Shown here: positions 29,419-39,533 of the stretch, one piece after another | Layout of the letters: every line of letters begins with the position of its first letter | Position numbering within the stretch: position 1 is the stretch's first letter | Assembly: GCF_900104705.1 (NCBI RefSeq) | Contig: NZ_LT629734.1 | Location: 248,001-312,000 of the forward strand | Length of the DNA: 64,000 nt | Direction: 5' to 3' | Source of the DNA: Agrococcus carbonis | Lineage (GTDB): Bacteria > Actinomycetota > Actinomycetes > Actinomycetales > Microbacteriaceae | Notes under the pieces: model-generated | Told to the model about the DNA's origin: nothing | Database searches by the model: none | The model's input: only the letters and a program-made list of their open reading frames with translations | Translations under genes and position numbers: made by a program

Positions 29419-30011
29419 TGCCGCGCCCCCGGCCCGAGGATGGCGAGCGCGGCCCGCAGCAGTCCGCCGGTCGTGCCGGCGGCGTCGGGGGCGGCGGCTG
29501 CCGCGCGCTCGATCGCGTCGTTCGCGGTGCGCTCGGGCCACCCGAGCCCCGTGAGGGCCGTGAGCACGTCTGCCCGCGCATCCGACCCCTTCGCCGCCGC
29601 GGCGGGCGCCGGTGCGGCGAGCTTGCCGCTCAGCTGCAGGATGAGGAGCTTCGCGGTCTTCGGCCCGATGCCGCTCACGGCCTTGAACGCGCGCTCGTCC
29701 TGCTCGGCGACCGCGCGCGCGAGCTCGGAGGGCGCGAGGTGCGCGAGCACGCCGAGGGCCGACTTCGGGCCGACGCCCGAGACGCCGATGAGCAGCTCGA
29801 ACGCATCGAGCTCGGCCTCGGTCTCGAAGCCGAACAGCGCGAGCTCGTCCTCGCGCACCACGAGGTGCGTGTGCAGCGCGATCGGGCTGCCGACGCGCGC
29901 GGCGAGCGAGCACTGCGGAGTCACCGCCACGGCGTAGCCGATGCCGGCGACGCCCACGACGAGCCGCTGCCCCCGCGCGGACAGCACGGTGCCGTCGAGA
30001 CTGGAGATCAC
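29415..30011 (-). CDS. ruvA: Holliday junction branch migration protein RuvA
   Basis: 198 residues. It recognises the junction and loads RuvB. An N-terminal OB fold carries [11 protein letters not shown] and [15 protein letters not shown]. Helix-hairpin-helix motifs are [14 protein letters not shown] and [13 protein letters not shown], and the C-terminal domain binds RuvB. The start is GTG 30011. TAGGCT ends exactly 6 nt before it, so ruvAB has its own leaderless-type promoter and is separated from ruvC by a plus-strand gene. Confidence 0.96.
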   Translation of the reverse strand: MISSLDGTVLSARGQRLVVGVAGIGYAVAVTPQCSLAARVGSPIALHTHLVVREDELALFGFETEAELDAFELLIGVSGVGPKSALGVLAHLAPSELARAVAEQDERAFKAVSGIGPKTAKLLILQLSGKLAAPAPAAAAKGSDARADVLTALTGLGWPERTANDAIERAAAAAPDAAGTTGGLLRAALAILGPGARQ

Positions 30012-30023
30012 CCCATCAGCCTA
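30012..30023 (-). promoter_or_regulatory. Leaderless-type promoter of ruvA
   Basis: TAGGCT (30018-30023, minus strand) is followed by exactly six bases and then the GTG start of ruvA. No Shine-Dalgarno is present. This supports both the start choice and independent expression of ruvAB. Confidence 0.65.
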
Positions 30024-30127
30024 GGCCGGGCCACCCCGCCCGCCGCCCTGCCGCGCCGCGCGTCGGACGGGGCTCGCGACTCCGGTAGAGTCGATGCCGA
30101 CCGCCGATCCGCAGACAGGGAGCGACC

Positions 30128-30310
30128 ATGCACGTCATCCACACCGCCTTCGCGATGGTGCTGTTCATCGGCGGCCTGATCCTCATGGGCTACTCGTTCG
30201 AGACCGAGGGCCTCGAGCTCATCATGTTCACGGGCGGCCTCGCGGCGCTGTGCGTCGGTGTGTTCTTCGCCATCGAGGTCGGCCGCCGGGAGCACCGCCG
30301 CTCGCGCTGA
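30128..30310 (+). CDS. Small two-helix membrane protein between ruvA and ruvC
   Basis: 60 residues starting MHVIHTAFAMVLFIGGLILM, with two hydrophobic segments (about 5-20 and 31-50) and a basic tail. Upstream are AGGGAG seven to eight bases before the ATG and TAGAGT at 30086-30091 as a -10. It is on the opposite strand to its neighbours. I do not recognise a family. The ribosome site, promoter and clean hydrophobic pattern favour a real gene. Confidence 0.7.
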   Translation: MHVIHTAFAMVLFIGGLILMGYSFETEGLELIMFTGGLAALCVGVFFAIEVGRREHRRSR

Positions 30311-30334
30311 CCCGCGTTCGACGCGCCGCCCCGC

Positions 30335-30901
30335 TCAGCGAGCCGGGCGGCGCTTCGCTGCCGCCTCGGCGGCCGCCCACGCCTGCTGCGCGGGCGTCGC
30401 GGCGCCGCGCACCGGGACGCGCGCGCGCCAGCCCTCGGCGATCGCGATCGCGAGGGCGTCCGCCGCGTCCGCGGGGCTCGGCGCGGCCTGCAGCCGCAGC
30501 AGGCGGCGCACCATCTCCCCCACCTGGCGCTTGTCGGCGGCGCCGTAGCCGGTCACCGCGGCCTTGACCTCGGTCGGCGTGAGGAGGGAGATGGGCAGCT
30601 CGCGCTCGGCAGCCGCGCGCAGCACGATGCCGGAGATCTGCGCGACGCCCATGACGCTGCGCAGGTTCGCCTGCGCGAAGACGCGCTCGAGGGCGATCGC
30701 GTCGGGGCGGTGCCGGTCGATCGCCGCCTCGACGCCGCGGCCGATGCGCAGCAGCCGCTGCGGGATCGGCTCGTCGGCGTCGGAGCGCACGACCTCGACG
30801 TGGACGAGCGAGGGCGTCCGCCGCTCGACGTCGATGACGCCGATGCCGCAGCGGGTCAGCCCGGGGTCGACGCCGAGCACGCGCACCGACGCCGAGACCA
30901 C
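30335..30901 (-). CDS. ruvC: Crossover junction endodeoxyribonuclease RuvC
   Basis: 188 residues, GTG start directly after the yebC stop. It resolves Holliday junctions. The four acidic catalytic positions are represented by GVDPGLTRCG, ALERVFAQANLRS and DAADALAIAI. It is co-transcribed with yebC but, unusually, not contiguous with ruvA. Confidence 0.95.
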   Translation of the reverse strand: MVSASVRVLGVDPGLTRCGIGVIDVERRTPSLVHVEVVRSDADEPIPQRLLRIGRGVEAAIDRHRPDAIALERVFAQANLRSVMGVAQISGIVLRAAAERELPISLLTPTEVKAAVTGYGAADKRQVGEMVRRLLRLQAAPSPADAADALAIAIAEGWRARVPVRGAATPAQQAWAAAEAAAKRRPAR

Positions 30902-31663
30902 CTACTCGTCCTCGTCGAGCTGCGCCTGCACCTCGTCGGAGATGTCGTAGTTCGCGTAGATGTTCTGCACGTCGTCGAGGTCCTCGAGCGCGTCGATGAG
31001 CCGCAGCACCTTGCGCGCGGTCTCGAGGTCGGCCTCGACCTTGAGGTTCGGCACGAACTCGGCCTCGGCGGAGTCGTAGTCGATGCCCGCCTCCTGCAGC
31101 GCGGAGCGCACGGCGACGAGGTCGCCCGCCTCCGAGATGACCTCGAAGCCGCCGCCCTGGTCGATGACCTCCTCGGCGCCCGCGTCGAGCACGGCCTCGA
31201 GGATCGTGTCCTCGTCGACGCCCTCAGCCTTCGTGATCGAGACGACGCCCTTGCGGCTGAAGTTGTACGCGACCGACCCGGGATCGGCCATCGTGCCGCC
31301 GTTGCGGCTCATCGCGGTGCGCACCTCGGCGGCCGCGCGGTTCTTGTTGTCGGTGAGGCACTCGATCATGAGCGCGACGCCGTTGGCCGCGTAGCCCTCG
31401 TACATGATCGCCGTGTAGTCGATCGTCTCGCCCGTGAGACCCGCGCCGCGCTTGATCGCGCGGTCGATGTTGTCGTTCGGGACGCTCGTCTTCTTCGCCT
31501 TCTGGACGGCGTCGACGAGGGTGGGGTTCCCCGCGAGGTCGGCGCCGCCGATCTTCGCGGCGACCTCGATGTTCTTGATGAGCTTCGCGAACGACTTCGC
31601 ACGCTTGGCGTCGATGGCCGCCTTCTTGTGCTTGGTCGTCGCCCACTTGGAGTGTCCGGACAT
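30902..31663 (-). CDS. yebC: YebC/PmpR family protein
   Basis: 253 residues. The family start [21 protein letters not shown] is diagnostic. Members have been described as transcriptional regulators and, more recently, as translation factors that relieve stalling. TAGGAT at 31697-31702 and GGAAGG before the ATG give a normal promoter and ribosome site, so this gene probably heads the yebC-ruvC unit. Confidence 0.93.
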   Translation of the reverse strand: MSGHSKWATTKHKKAAIDAKRAKSFAKLIKNIEVAAKIGGADLAGNPTLVDAVQKAKKTSVPNDNIDRAIKRGAGLTGETIDYTAIMYEGYAANGVALMIECLTDNKNRAAAEVRTAMSRNGGTMADPGSVAYNFSRKGVVSITKAEGVDEDTILEAVLDAGAEEVIDQGGGFEVISEAGDLVAVRSALQEAGIDYDSAEAEFVPNLKVEADLETARKVLRLIDALEDLDDVQNIYANYDISDEVQAQLDEDE

Positions 31664-31742
31664 GCTGCCTTCCGGGTCGAGGGAGGAGGACGCCCCATCC
31701 TACGCCGGTGCCGCGGGGCGGCGGCTCAGCGGCCGACCGCCG

Positions 31743-32438
31743 TCACCGCGGCCCGTAGATCGCGCGCCAGCGGCGGTCGGCCTGGCGGCGGCCGAAGAGG
31801 CGGAAGGCGAGGCGCACGGGCTGGGGCAGCTGCTCCATGAACTCGGCCTCTCGGCCCTCGGCAGCGAACTGGCGCCGCACGCGGTCGAGCTCGATCATCA
31901 TCATCGTCGACGGCCGGCCCTCGCGCATCGCGGCCTCGCGGATGCCGTCCCACTCCCCTTGCGTCATGACGCGGGCCGCGACCGGCACGACGTCGCGCTC
32001 CTCGTCGCCGAGATGGTCGATCAGCACGGTTCGCGTGCGCTCGAGCGCGTCGATGAGCGCCTCGGGCTCGGAGGGCGCAGCGCGCCAGGCCGCGACCGCC
32101 TCCCGCACGCGCTCGAGCAGCTCCGCGATCCTCGCGTGCTGGTCCCGCATCCGCCCTACGTGCGCGCGGCACGCGGGCGCGCGCTGCTCGAGGCGATCCC
32201 AGATGTGCTCGTCCTCGAGCCTGTGATGCACGCCGAGGTCCTCGACGAGCGCGTCGAGATGGCCGGCGATGAGGCGGACGCGGCGAGCGTCGGCGGCGGG
32301 CGTCGCGCGCACGAGCTCACCCGCGCGCGCGAAGTCCTCGCGGTAGATCGCGTGGATGATGCGCAGCTCGCTCGTGTCGCAGCCCGCGCCCGGCGGGGGC
32401 CGCTCGCCGTCGCCCGTCGAAGGCAGCTGCTGCACCAT
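31743..32438 (-). CDS. Hemerythrin HHE-domain protein
   Basis: 231 residues. Helical cation-binding pattern with HAIYREDFARAGEL, HLDALVEDLGVHHRLEDEHIW, MRDQHARIAEL and LIDHLGDEERDVVP gives the His and Glu ligands of a di-iron hemerythrin-like site. These proteins bind oxygen, NO or act in redox sensing; the exact role here is unknown. TACCGT ends 6 nt before ATG 32438, which supports this start over the upstream one at 32471. Confidence 0.88.
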   Translation of the reverse strand: MVQQLPSTGDGERPPPGAGCDTSELRIIHAIYREDFARAGELVRATPAADARRVRLIAGHLDALVEDLGVHHRLEDEHIWDRLEQRAPACRAHVGRMRDQHARIAELLERVREAVAAWRAAPSEPEALIDALERTRTVLIDHLGDEERDVVPVAARVMTQGEWDGIREAAMREGRPSTMMMIELDRVRRQFAAEGREAEFMEQLPQPVRLAFRLFGRRQADRRWRAIYGPR

Positions 32439-32450
32439 GCGAGCACGGTA
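32436..32450 (-). promoter_or_regulatory. Leaderless-type promoter of the hemerythrin gene
   Basis: TACCGT (32445-32450, minus strand) lies exactly six bases before ATG 32438, with no Shine-Dalgarno between them. Confidence 0.6.
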
Positions 32451-32486
32451 CGCGGCGGCGCCCCGCCGCACCAGCGCCGATCTCGG

Positions 32487-33095
32487 TCAGCGGCTGCTCG
32501 CACGCACCCCCGCGGAGCGCAGCTCGAGCGACGCGAGCGCCTCGATCGCGGCCGGATCGCCTGCGCGCATGGCCGCCGCGGGGTCGGGCACCGCCGCGAG
32601 CACGCGGGTCATCGGCTGGCCGACGAGCGCGCGCACCGCGAGCAGCTCGCGTCCGGCCGGGGTCGCCGCGAGCCGGAGGGTCGCGCCCGCGCGCCGCACC
32701 CCGCGAAGCCGCGGGAGCACCCACAGCAGCACGACGAGGAGTGCCGGCAGCAGCCACAGCGCCGTCGCGACGCCGCCAGCGAGCGCGTCGACGGCATCGC
32801 GCAGCGCGACACCGGCCGCCGCGAGCTCTTCGGCGGAGCCGGAGGCGTCGCGGAAGGGCTGCGCGACCCCTTCGCCGACGAGCGGCACCTGCGCGAGACC
32901 CTCCCCCGCATCCCGCAGCGTGCGCGAGAAGCCGGCGCCGGCATCCTCGACCTGCGTCCCGAGCGCACCGAGGGAGGCGATCGCGTCGTGCACCTGCCGC
33001 GCGACCCACACCGCGACGACGATCGTCACGAGGGCGATGAGGTCGCCGAGCACCTGGAGGGCGGCGCGGGCGGGCCGGCTGGAGTAGAGCTGCAC
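32487..33095 (-). CDS. Hypothetical membrane protein
   Basis: 202 residues from GTG 33095. Two clear membrane segments lie at about 14-32 (LGDLIALVTIVVAVWVA) and 100-120 (ALWLLPALLVVLLWVLPRL), with an extracytoplasmic helical loop between and a cytoplasmic tail. I do not recognise a family more precisely. TTGAAT six bases upstream fits the leaderless pattern. A reading that starts further upstream would translate the 15-bp repeats into an Arg/His-rich string and is unlikely. Confidence 0.72.
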   Translation of the reverse strand: MQLYSSRPARAALQVLGDLIALVTIVVAVWVARQVHDAIASLGALGTQVEDAGAGFSRTLRDAGEGLAQVPLVGEGVAQPFRDASGSAEELAAAGVALRDAVDALAGGVATALWLLPALLVVLLWVLPRLRGVRRAGATLRLAATPAGRELLAVRALVGQPMTRVLAAVPDPAAAMRAGDPAAIEALASLELRSAGVRASSR

Positions 33096-33105
33096 AGGCC
33101 GATTC

Positions 33106-33240
33106 AACCAGCGCCGGTGCACTCGGTGCCGATGCAACCAGCGCCGATGCAACCAGCGCCGATGCAGCCGGCGCCGATGCAACCAGCGCCGATGCAGCCG
33201 GCGCCGATGCAACCGGTGCCGATGCGGCCGGTGCCGATGC
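33106..33240. repeat. 15-bp minisatellite upstream of the membrane-protein gene
   Basis: Nine head-to-tail 15-bp units of the type aaccagcgccgatgc, differing mainly at positions 1, 2 and 5. The array fills most of the 186-bp gap between the EamA gene and the membrane-protein gene. It starts inside that gene's TTGAAT element (33102-33107), so the region upstream of its -10 is repetitive. Confidence 0.92.
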
Positions 33241-33281
33241 GACGGGCGCGGGCGGCACCGCGGCGCCGCCCGCGGCTGCGG

Positions 33282-34220
33282 TCAGGGCGTCGCGACCGCG
33301 GGGGTGCGCGGGCGCTGGCCCACGAGGATGCCGGCGCCGATCACGATCGCGGCGCCCGCGATCTGCCACACGCCGAGCCGCTCACCGAGCACGAGCACGC
33401 CGAGCAGCACCGCGACGACCGGGATGAGGTAGGTGACCGTCGCCGCGACCGTCGGCCCGACGGCGCGCACGACCTCGAACTGCAGGATGTAGGCGACGCC
33501 GGTGCCGATCGCGCCGAGCGCGACCACCGCGGCGAGGGCGAGCGGGAGCGAGGCGGCCGGGCCGTGCACCGCGACTGGTGACCACCCCTCGACAGAGCTC
33601 CACACGAGCAGCGCGGCGAGGGTCATCGGCAGGCCGGTGATCATGAGGGCGGTCGGATGCGCGAGGCCCGGCACCTCGGTGCGCCCCAGCAGGCGTCGGT
33701 TGAGCGTCCAACCGACGCCGTAGGACGCGGCGCCGAGCACCGCGATCCCGAAGCCGAGCAGGTCGGGCCCGCTCTCGGCCGTCCACGGCTGCGCGATGAG
33801 CACGACGCCGACGAGCCCGAGGAGCACAGCCGCGAGCTTGCGCGACGTGAGGCGGTCGCTCGGCAGCAGCAGGAGCGCGAAGAGCACGGTCGAGATCGGC
33901 GTGATCGCGTTCGCGAGCCCCGCGGCGGCCGACGAGATGCGGGTCTCGGCGACGACGAACGCGGTGAACGGCAGCGCGGTGAGGAAGAGCGAGCACACCG
34001 CGAGCAGGCCCCATGTGCGCGCGTCGCTCGGCAGCCGGGTGCGCGAGGCGGCGGCGAGCGCCGCGAGCGTCGCTGCGGCGATCGCGACGCGCGCGGTCGC
34101 GATCTGCATCGGATGGAGCGCCTCGAGGCCGAGCTTCATGAGCAGGAAGGACGAGCCCCAGATGACGGCGAGCGCGATCCACAGCGCCTGCCAGGGGATG
34201 CGGCTGAGCCGGTCGGTCAC
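33282..34220 (-). CDS. EamA-family drug/metabolite transporter
   Basis: 312 residues with ten predicted membrane helices in two five-helix EamA halves (first beginning WIALAVIWGSSFLLMKLGLEAL, second LGFGIAVLGAASYGVGW). The conserved end of repeat two, PVVAVLLGVLVLGERLG, is present. These carriers export amino acids or other metabolites; the substrate is not deducible. The start is GTG 34220, 12 bp after the pdxT stop. Confidence 0.9.
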   Translation of the reverse strand: MTDRLSRIPWQALWIALAVIWGSSFLLMKLGLEALHPMQIATARVAIAAATLAALAAASRTRLPSDARTWGLLAVCSLFLTALPFTAFVVAETRISSAAAGLANAITPISTVLFALLLLPSDRLTSRKLAAVLLGLVGVVLIAQPWTAESGPDLLGFGIAVLGAASYGVGWTLNRRLLGRTEVPGLAHPTALMITGLPMTLAALLVWSSVEGWSPVAVHGPAASLPLALAAVVALGAIGTGVAYILQFEVVRAVGPTVAATVTYLIPVVAVLLGVLVLGERLGVWQIAGAAIVIGAGILVGQRPRTPAVATP

Positions 34221-34232
34221 CGCAGCATCCGA

Positions 34233-34838
34233 TCACGCACCGCTGACATGCGCGACGCGGTCGAGGAAGCGCCGGTGGAAGCGCAGCTCGCCGCCGACCT
34301 CCGGGTGGAACGCCGTCGCGAGGAGCGCGCCCTGCTCGACGGCGACGACGCGCCCGTCGACCGCGGCGAGCGGCCGGACCGCTGGCCCCACGCGCTCGAC
34401 CGCGGGCGCCCGGATGAAGGTCGCGTGCACGGGCGGCTCCCCCAGCACGGGCACCGCGAGGTCGGCCTCGAACGAGTCGACCTGGCTGCCGAACGCGTTC
34501 CGGCGCGCGTCGATGTCGAGCCCGCCGAACGGCAGCTGCGACGGCAGGCCGTCGAGGATGCGGTCGGCGAGCAGGATGAGGCCCGCGCACGTGCCGTAGA
34601 CCGGCATGCCCGCGCCGATGCGCGCGATGATCGGCTCGCGCAGGCCGAAGATCCGCGCGAGCTTGTCGATGACGCTCGACTCGCCGCCGGGCAGCACGAG
34701 GCCGTCGACCTCGGCGAGCTGCGCGGGAGTGCGCACGAGCGCCGTCTCGGCGCCGAGCGCCGCCAGCACGGCGACGTGCTCGCGCACGTCGCCCTGCAGG
34801 GCGAGCACTCCGACGCGCGGCGCGCGCCGGTCGGCCAC
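34233..34838 (-). CDS. pdxT: Pyridoxal 5'-phosphate synthase glutaminase subunit PdxT
   Basis: 201 residues from GTG 34838, two bases after the pdxS stop. It supplies ammonia to PdxS. VGVLALQGDVREHVAVL, LPGGESSVI and the nucleophile motif VYGTCAGLILLA (Cys near residue 85) are present. The late FHPEVGGELRFHRRFL provides the His/Glu of the triad. The start is placed just before the conserved PRVGVLALQGD. Confidence 0.95.
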   Translation of the reverse strand: MADRRAPRVGVLALQGDVREHVAVLAALGAETALVRTPAQLAEVDGLVLPGGESSVIDKLARIFGLREPIIARIGAGMPVYGTCAGLILLADRILDGLPSQLPFGGLDIDARRNAFGSQVDSFEADLAVPVLGEPPVHATFIRAPAVERVGPAVRPLAAVDGRVVAVEQGALLATAFHPEVGGELRFHRRFLDRVAHVSGA

Positions 34839-34840
34839 GG

Positions 34841-35731
34841 CTACCAGCCGCGCTCGGCGAGGCGGTGCGGGGCGGGAAGGTCGGCCACGTTGATGCCGAC
34901 CATCGCCTCCCCGAGCCCGCGAGACGCATCCGCGATCGCCTTCGGGTCCTCGAACGCGGCGGTCGCCTTGACGATCGCGGCCGCGCGGCGCTCGGGGTCG
35001 CCCGACTTGAAGATGCCCGAGCCGACGAAGACGCCGTCGGCGCCGAGCTGCATCATCATCGCCGCATCGGCGGGCGTCGCGACACCGCCGGCCACGAAGA
35101 GCACGACCGGCAGGCGGCCCGCCTCGGCGACCTCGGCGACGAGCTCGTACGGCGCCTGCAGCTCCTTGGCGGCGACGAACAGCTCGTCCTTCGAGAGCGA
35201 CGAGAGGCGGCGGATCTCCTGGTTGATCGTGCGGATGTGCTTGGTCGCCTCGGAGACGTCGCCCGTGCCGGCCTCGCCCTTCGAGCGGATCATCGCCGCA
35301 CCCTCGGTGATGCGGCGGAGCGCCTCGCCGAGGTTGGTCGCGCCGCAGACGAACGGCACGGTGAAGGGCCACTTGTCGATGTGGTTGACGTAGTCGGCGG
35401 GGCTCAGCACCTCGGACTCGTCGATGTAGTCGACCTCGAGCGCCTCGAGCACCTGCGCCTCGACGAAGTGGCCGATGCGCGCCTTCGCCATGACGGGGAT
35501 CGAGACCTCGGCCTTGATCGCGTCGATGAGGTCGGGGTCGGACATGCGCGCGACGCCGCCCTGGGCGCGGATGTCGGCGGGCACGCGCTCGAGCGCCATG
35601 ACGGCGACCGCGCCGGCGTCCTCGGCGATCCGCGCCTGCTCGGGGGTGACGACGTCCATGATGACGCCGCCCTTCAGCATCTCGGCGAGGCCGCGCTTGA
35701 CGCGCGCCGAGCCGGTGGTGTTCTCGGTCAT
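34841..35731 (-). CDS. pdxS: Pyridoxal 5'-phosphate synthase subunit PdxS
   Basis: 296 residues, a (beta-alpha)8 barrel. It makes PLP from ribose 5-phosphate, glyceraldehyde 3-phosphate and ammonia. [11 protein letters not shown] supplies the catalytic Asp, [22 protein letters not shown] the Lys-containing and ring-closing region equivalents, and [30 protein letters not shown] the phosphate loop. It is the first gene of the pdxS-pdxT unit, 32 bp after the HIT gene. Confidence 0.97.
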   Translation of the reverse strand: MTENTTGSARVKRGLAEMLKGGVIMDVVTPEQARIAEDAGAVAVMALERVPADIRAQGGVARMSDPDLIDAIKAEVSIPVMAKARIGHFVEAQVLEALEVDYIDESEVLSPADYVNHIDKWPFTVPFVCGATNLGEALRRITEGAAMIRSKGEAGTGDVSEATKHIRTINQEIRRLSSLSKDELFVAAKELQAPYELVAEVAEAGRLPVVLFVAGGVATPADAAMMMQLGADGVFVGSGIFKSGDPERRAAAIVKATAAFEDPKAIADASRGLGEAMVGINVADLPAPHRLAERGW

Positions 35732-35763
35732 GATGTGTCTTTCGTGAGGGCTGCGTCCGGGGA

Positions 35764-36440
35764 TCACGCCGGCCAAGCCGCCTGGATGTCCTGGCGCATG
35801 TCCTCCAGCAGGATGGGCAGCGCCTTCGTCTTCGCGATGATCGGGAAGAAGTTCGAGTCCAGCGTCCATCGCGGCACGATGTGCTGGTGCAGGTGGTCGG
35901 CGATGCCGGCGCCGGCGATGCGGCCCTGGTTCATGCCGATGTTGAACCCCTGGCAGCGCGTGACCTGCGAGAGCACGCGCATCGCCGTCTGCGTCAGCAC
36001 GGCCATCTCGGCGACCTCCTCGGTCGTTGCCTGGTCGTACATGCCGACGTGCCGGTAGGGGCACACCATGAGGTGCCCCGTGTTGTAGGGGTAAAGGTTC
36101 AGGAGCACGAAGCACGTCTCGCCGCGCGCGACGATGAGGCCCTGGTCGTCGCTCAGCTCCGGCGCGCGGCAGAACGGGCACGCGTGCTCGTCGGGCATCT
36201 GGCCGTTCTGGATGTAGACCATCCGGTACGGCGTCCAGAGCCGCTGGAACGCATCCGGCACCCCCGGCAGCTCGCTCGACATCTGCGTGGGCGCGCCCCA
36301 CGCGTGCTCGGCGACGAGCGGCTCCTCCTGGTCGGGGGCGGGCACGAAGCCGGGCAGCGAGTCTCGGCGCGCGGCGGCCCGCTCGGCGGGCTCGTCGAGC
36401 GCCGGGTCGCCGCCGCGGCGGGTCGCGTCGCCGTGCTCGG

Positions 36441-36444
<4 letters not shown>
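35764..36444 (-). CDS. HIT-family (histidine triad) hydrolase
   Basis: 226 residues from a GTG overlapping the thrS stop (GTGA). The triad motif [10 protein letters not shown] and a zinc-type CPFCRAP identify an AP4A-phosphorylase/HIT-like nucleotide hydrolase. The N-terminal 60 residues are acidic and Ala-rich and look disordered. In other actinobacteria this gene also follows thrS. The substrate is probably a dinucleoside polyphosphate or adenylated compound (family inference). Confidence 0.92.
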
Positions 36445-38390
<1,946 letters not shown>

Positions 38391-38393
<3 letters not shown>

Positions 38394-38405
38394 CGCTCTA
38401 TCGTA
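38391..38405 (-). promoter_or_regulatory. Leaderless-type promoter of thrS
   Basis: TACGAT (38400-38405, minus strand), six bases, then GTG. No Shine-Dalgarno and no T-box are present, so the message is probably leaderless. Confidence 0.65.
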
Positions 38406-38459
38406 GGCGGGCCGCACGTGCCGTGACGTCGCGTGTCCGCGCGCACGCGGAGACGACGA

Positions 38460-38482
38460 AGGCCCCGGCAGTGCCGGGGCCT
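38460..38482 (-). terminator. Terminator of the minus-strand tRNA cluster
   Basis: The 10-bp perfect hairpin aggccccggc / gccggggcct with a 3-nt loop lies nine bases after tRNA-Val on the minus strand and is followed by TTCGTCGTCT. Confidence 0.85.
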
Positions 38483-38490
38483 CGAGGTGG

Positions 38491-38562
38491 TGGGCGATAC
38501 TGGGTTCGAACCAGTGACCTCTTCCGTGTCAGGGAAGCGCGCTACCGCTGCGCCAATCGCCC
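38491..38562 (-). tRNA. tRNA-Val (GAC)
   Basis: 72 nt. The cloverleaf folds with acceptor GGGCGAT/ATCGCCC, T-loop GGTTCGAACC, and anticodon loop CTGACAC giving GAC. Discriminator A; CCA is not encoded. It is the last of three minus-strand tRNAs and differs from the plus-strand tRNA-Val at only three positions. Confidence 0.96.
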
Positions 38563-38578
38563 GCTTGGGGTGTGATCG

Positions 38579-38649
38579 AGGTGGAGACGGGATTCGAACC
38601 CGCGTAGACGGCTTTGCAGGCCGCTGCCTCACCACTCGGCCACCCCACC
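38579..38649 (-). tRNA. tRNA-Cys (GCA)
   Basis: 71 nt. Acceptor GGTGGGG pairs with CTCCACC (one G-U), anticodon loop CTGCAAA gives GCA, and the discriminator is U, as usual for tRNA-Cys. CCA is not encoded. Confidence 0.96.
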
Positions 38650-38686
38650 AGGTGGTGTGAGATTGCTCTCCATGAGATTGCTCTCG

Positions 38687-38758
38687 AGCGGATGACGAGA
38701 TTCGAACTCGCGACCCTCACCTTGGCAAGGTGATGCGCTACCACTGCGCCACATCCGC
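38687..38758 (-). tRNA. tRNA-Gly (GCC)
   Basis: 72 nt. Acceptor GCGGATG/CATCCGC, T-loop AGTTCGAATCT, and anticodon loop TTGCCAA giving GCC. Discriminator U. It is the first gene of the minus-strand tRNA transcript. Confidence 0.96.
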
Positions 38759-38784
38759 GGGGCTCATCGCTGAGCACTCGAATG

Positions 38785-38814
38785 ACTATAGCCCCCGGAT
38801 CGACCCATGTCCAA
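38785..38814 (-). promoter_or_regulatory. Promoter of the Gly-Cys-Val tRNA operon
   Basis: On the minus strand TTGGAC (38809-38814) and TATAGT (38785-38790) are 18 bp apart, close to the housekeeping consensus, and lie about 27 bp before tRNA-Gly. Confidence 0.75.
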
Positions 38815-38905
38815 ATCGGCCCGCCACCCGTGTCGGATGCGGTCCGATGGTCACGAGCACCCTCCCGGATGTGGCAGACTTGTCCGGTCCGCACCGGTGC
38901 GGCGA

Positions 38906-38977
38906 GGGCGATTGGCGCAGTGGTAGCGCGCTTCCTTCACACGGAAGAGGTCACTGGTTCGAACCCAGTATCGCCCA
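38906..38977 (+). tRNA. tRNA-Val (CAC)
   Basis: 72 nt. Acceptor GGGCGAT/ATCGCCC, anticodon loop TTCACAC giving CAC, discriminator A, no encoded CCA. CAGACT at 38875-38880 is a possible -10. It is near-identical to and inverted relative to tRNA-Val (GAC). Confidence 0.96.
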
Positions 38978-38983
38978 CCGCCT

Positions 38984-39012
38984 GGGGCCGGCATCGTCGA
39001 GATGCCGGCCCC
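38984..39012 (+). terminator. Terminator of tRNA-Val (CAC)
   Basis: The 12-bp perfect hairpin ggggccggcatc / gatgccggcccc with a 5-nt loop is followed by ttcttcgt, six bases after the tRNA. Confidence 0.9.
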
Positions 39013-39061
39013 TTCTTCGTCCTGAGGCGCCTTCCTCGGGCGCCGTCTTCAGGCGCCTTCC

Positions 39062-39412
39062 TCAGGCGGCGCAGGCCTCGGCGCAGCGCTCGCACTCCTC
39101 CGCGCACGCCCGGCAGTGCTCGGCATCGTGGCGTCGGCACTCGGCCGCGCACGCCCGGCACACCGCGGCGCACGCGGCGAGCAGGGCGGACACGGCGTCG
39201 ACCGGCATCGCGCCGCGCTCGAGCACGCTCGCGACCGCCTCGCACACCTCCGCGCAGCTCTCACAGGACGCGGCGCAGTCGTCCATGCCCTCCCGGCGGT
39301 CGGCCTCGGCGCATCGGCGGCACTCCTCGGCGCAGCGCCGGAGCGCCTCGATGTGCTCGGCGTGCGATCCCGGATCGGTCCCGGCGGCACCTGCGCTGTG
39401 GTCGTGCTCCAT
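39062..39412 (-). CDS. Four-helix-bundle Cys-rich protein (DUF326, copper-storage Csp-like)
   Basis: 116 residues with 16 cysteines in helical spacing (RRCAEECRRCAEA, DDCAASCESCAEVC, LLAACAAVCRACAAECR, EHCRACAEECERCAEAC). The pattern matches four-helix copper storage proteins that bind many Cu(I) ions inside the bundle. No signal peptide or Tat motif is visible, so a cytosolic location is likely. AGGAG precedes ATG 39412; an upstream in-frame start at 39457 is less likely. No copper regulator or pump is adjacent. Confidence 0.87.
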   Translation of the reverse strand: MEHDHSAGAAGTDPGSHAEHIEALRRCAEECRRCAEADRREGMDDCAASCESCAEVCEAVASVLERGAMPVDAVSALLAACAAVCRACAAECRRHDAEHCRACAEECERCAEACAA

Positions 39413-39518
39413 GTCCACTCCTCTCCGAGCGCACCGGGCGGCGCGCTCGCGGGGCACGGTACGCGGGTGCGAGCGGCACCGGAACCCCGCATCCGGCAGG
39501 TGCGCACCGCGCGAGGAC

Positions 39519-39533
39519 TACCGTGGCGGCATG
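39519..39533 (+). promoter_or_regulatory. Leaderless-type promoter of the SDR gene
   Basis: TACCGT (39519-39524), six bases, ATG 39531. No Shine-Dalgarno. Confidence 0.6.

Noticed and set aside
32487-33212. Upstream start for the membrane-protein gene
   Set aside because: It would translate the minisatellite into Arg/His-rich repeats. GTG 33095 with TTGAAT six bases upstream is better.
33096-33250. Possible MQPAP-repeat protein encoded by the 15-bp array
   Set aside because: The array is translatable in all frames because its period is a multiple of three. It has no ribosome site and no conserved flanking domain.
38491-38977. tRNA cluster as an integration site for a mobile element
   Set aside because: No integrase, no partial tRNA duplicate and no island flank it; the neighbouring genes are chromosomal core or ordinary accessory genes.
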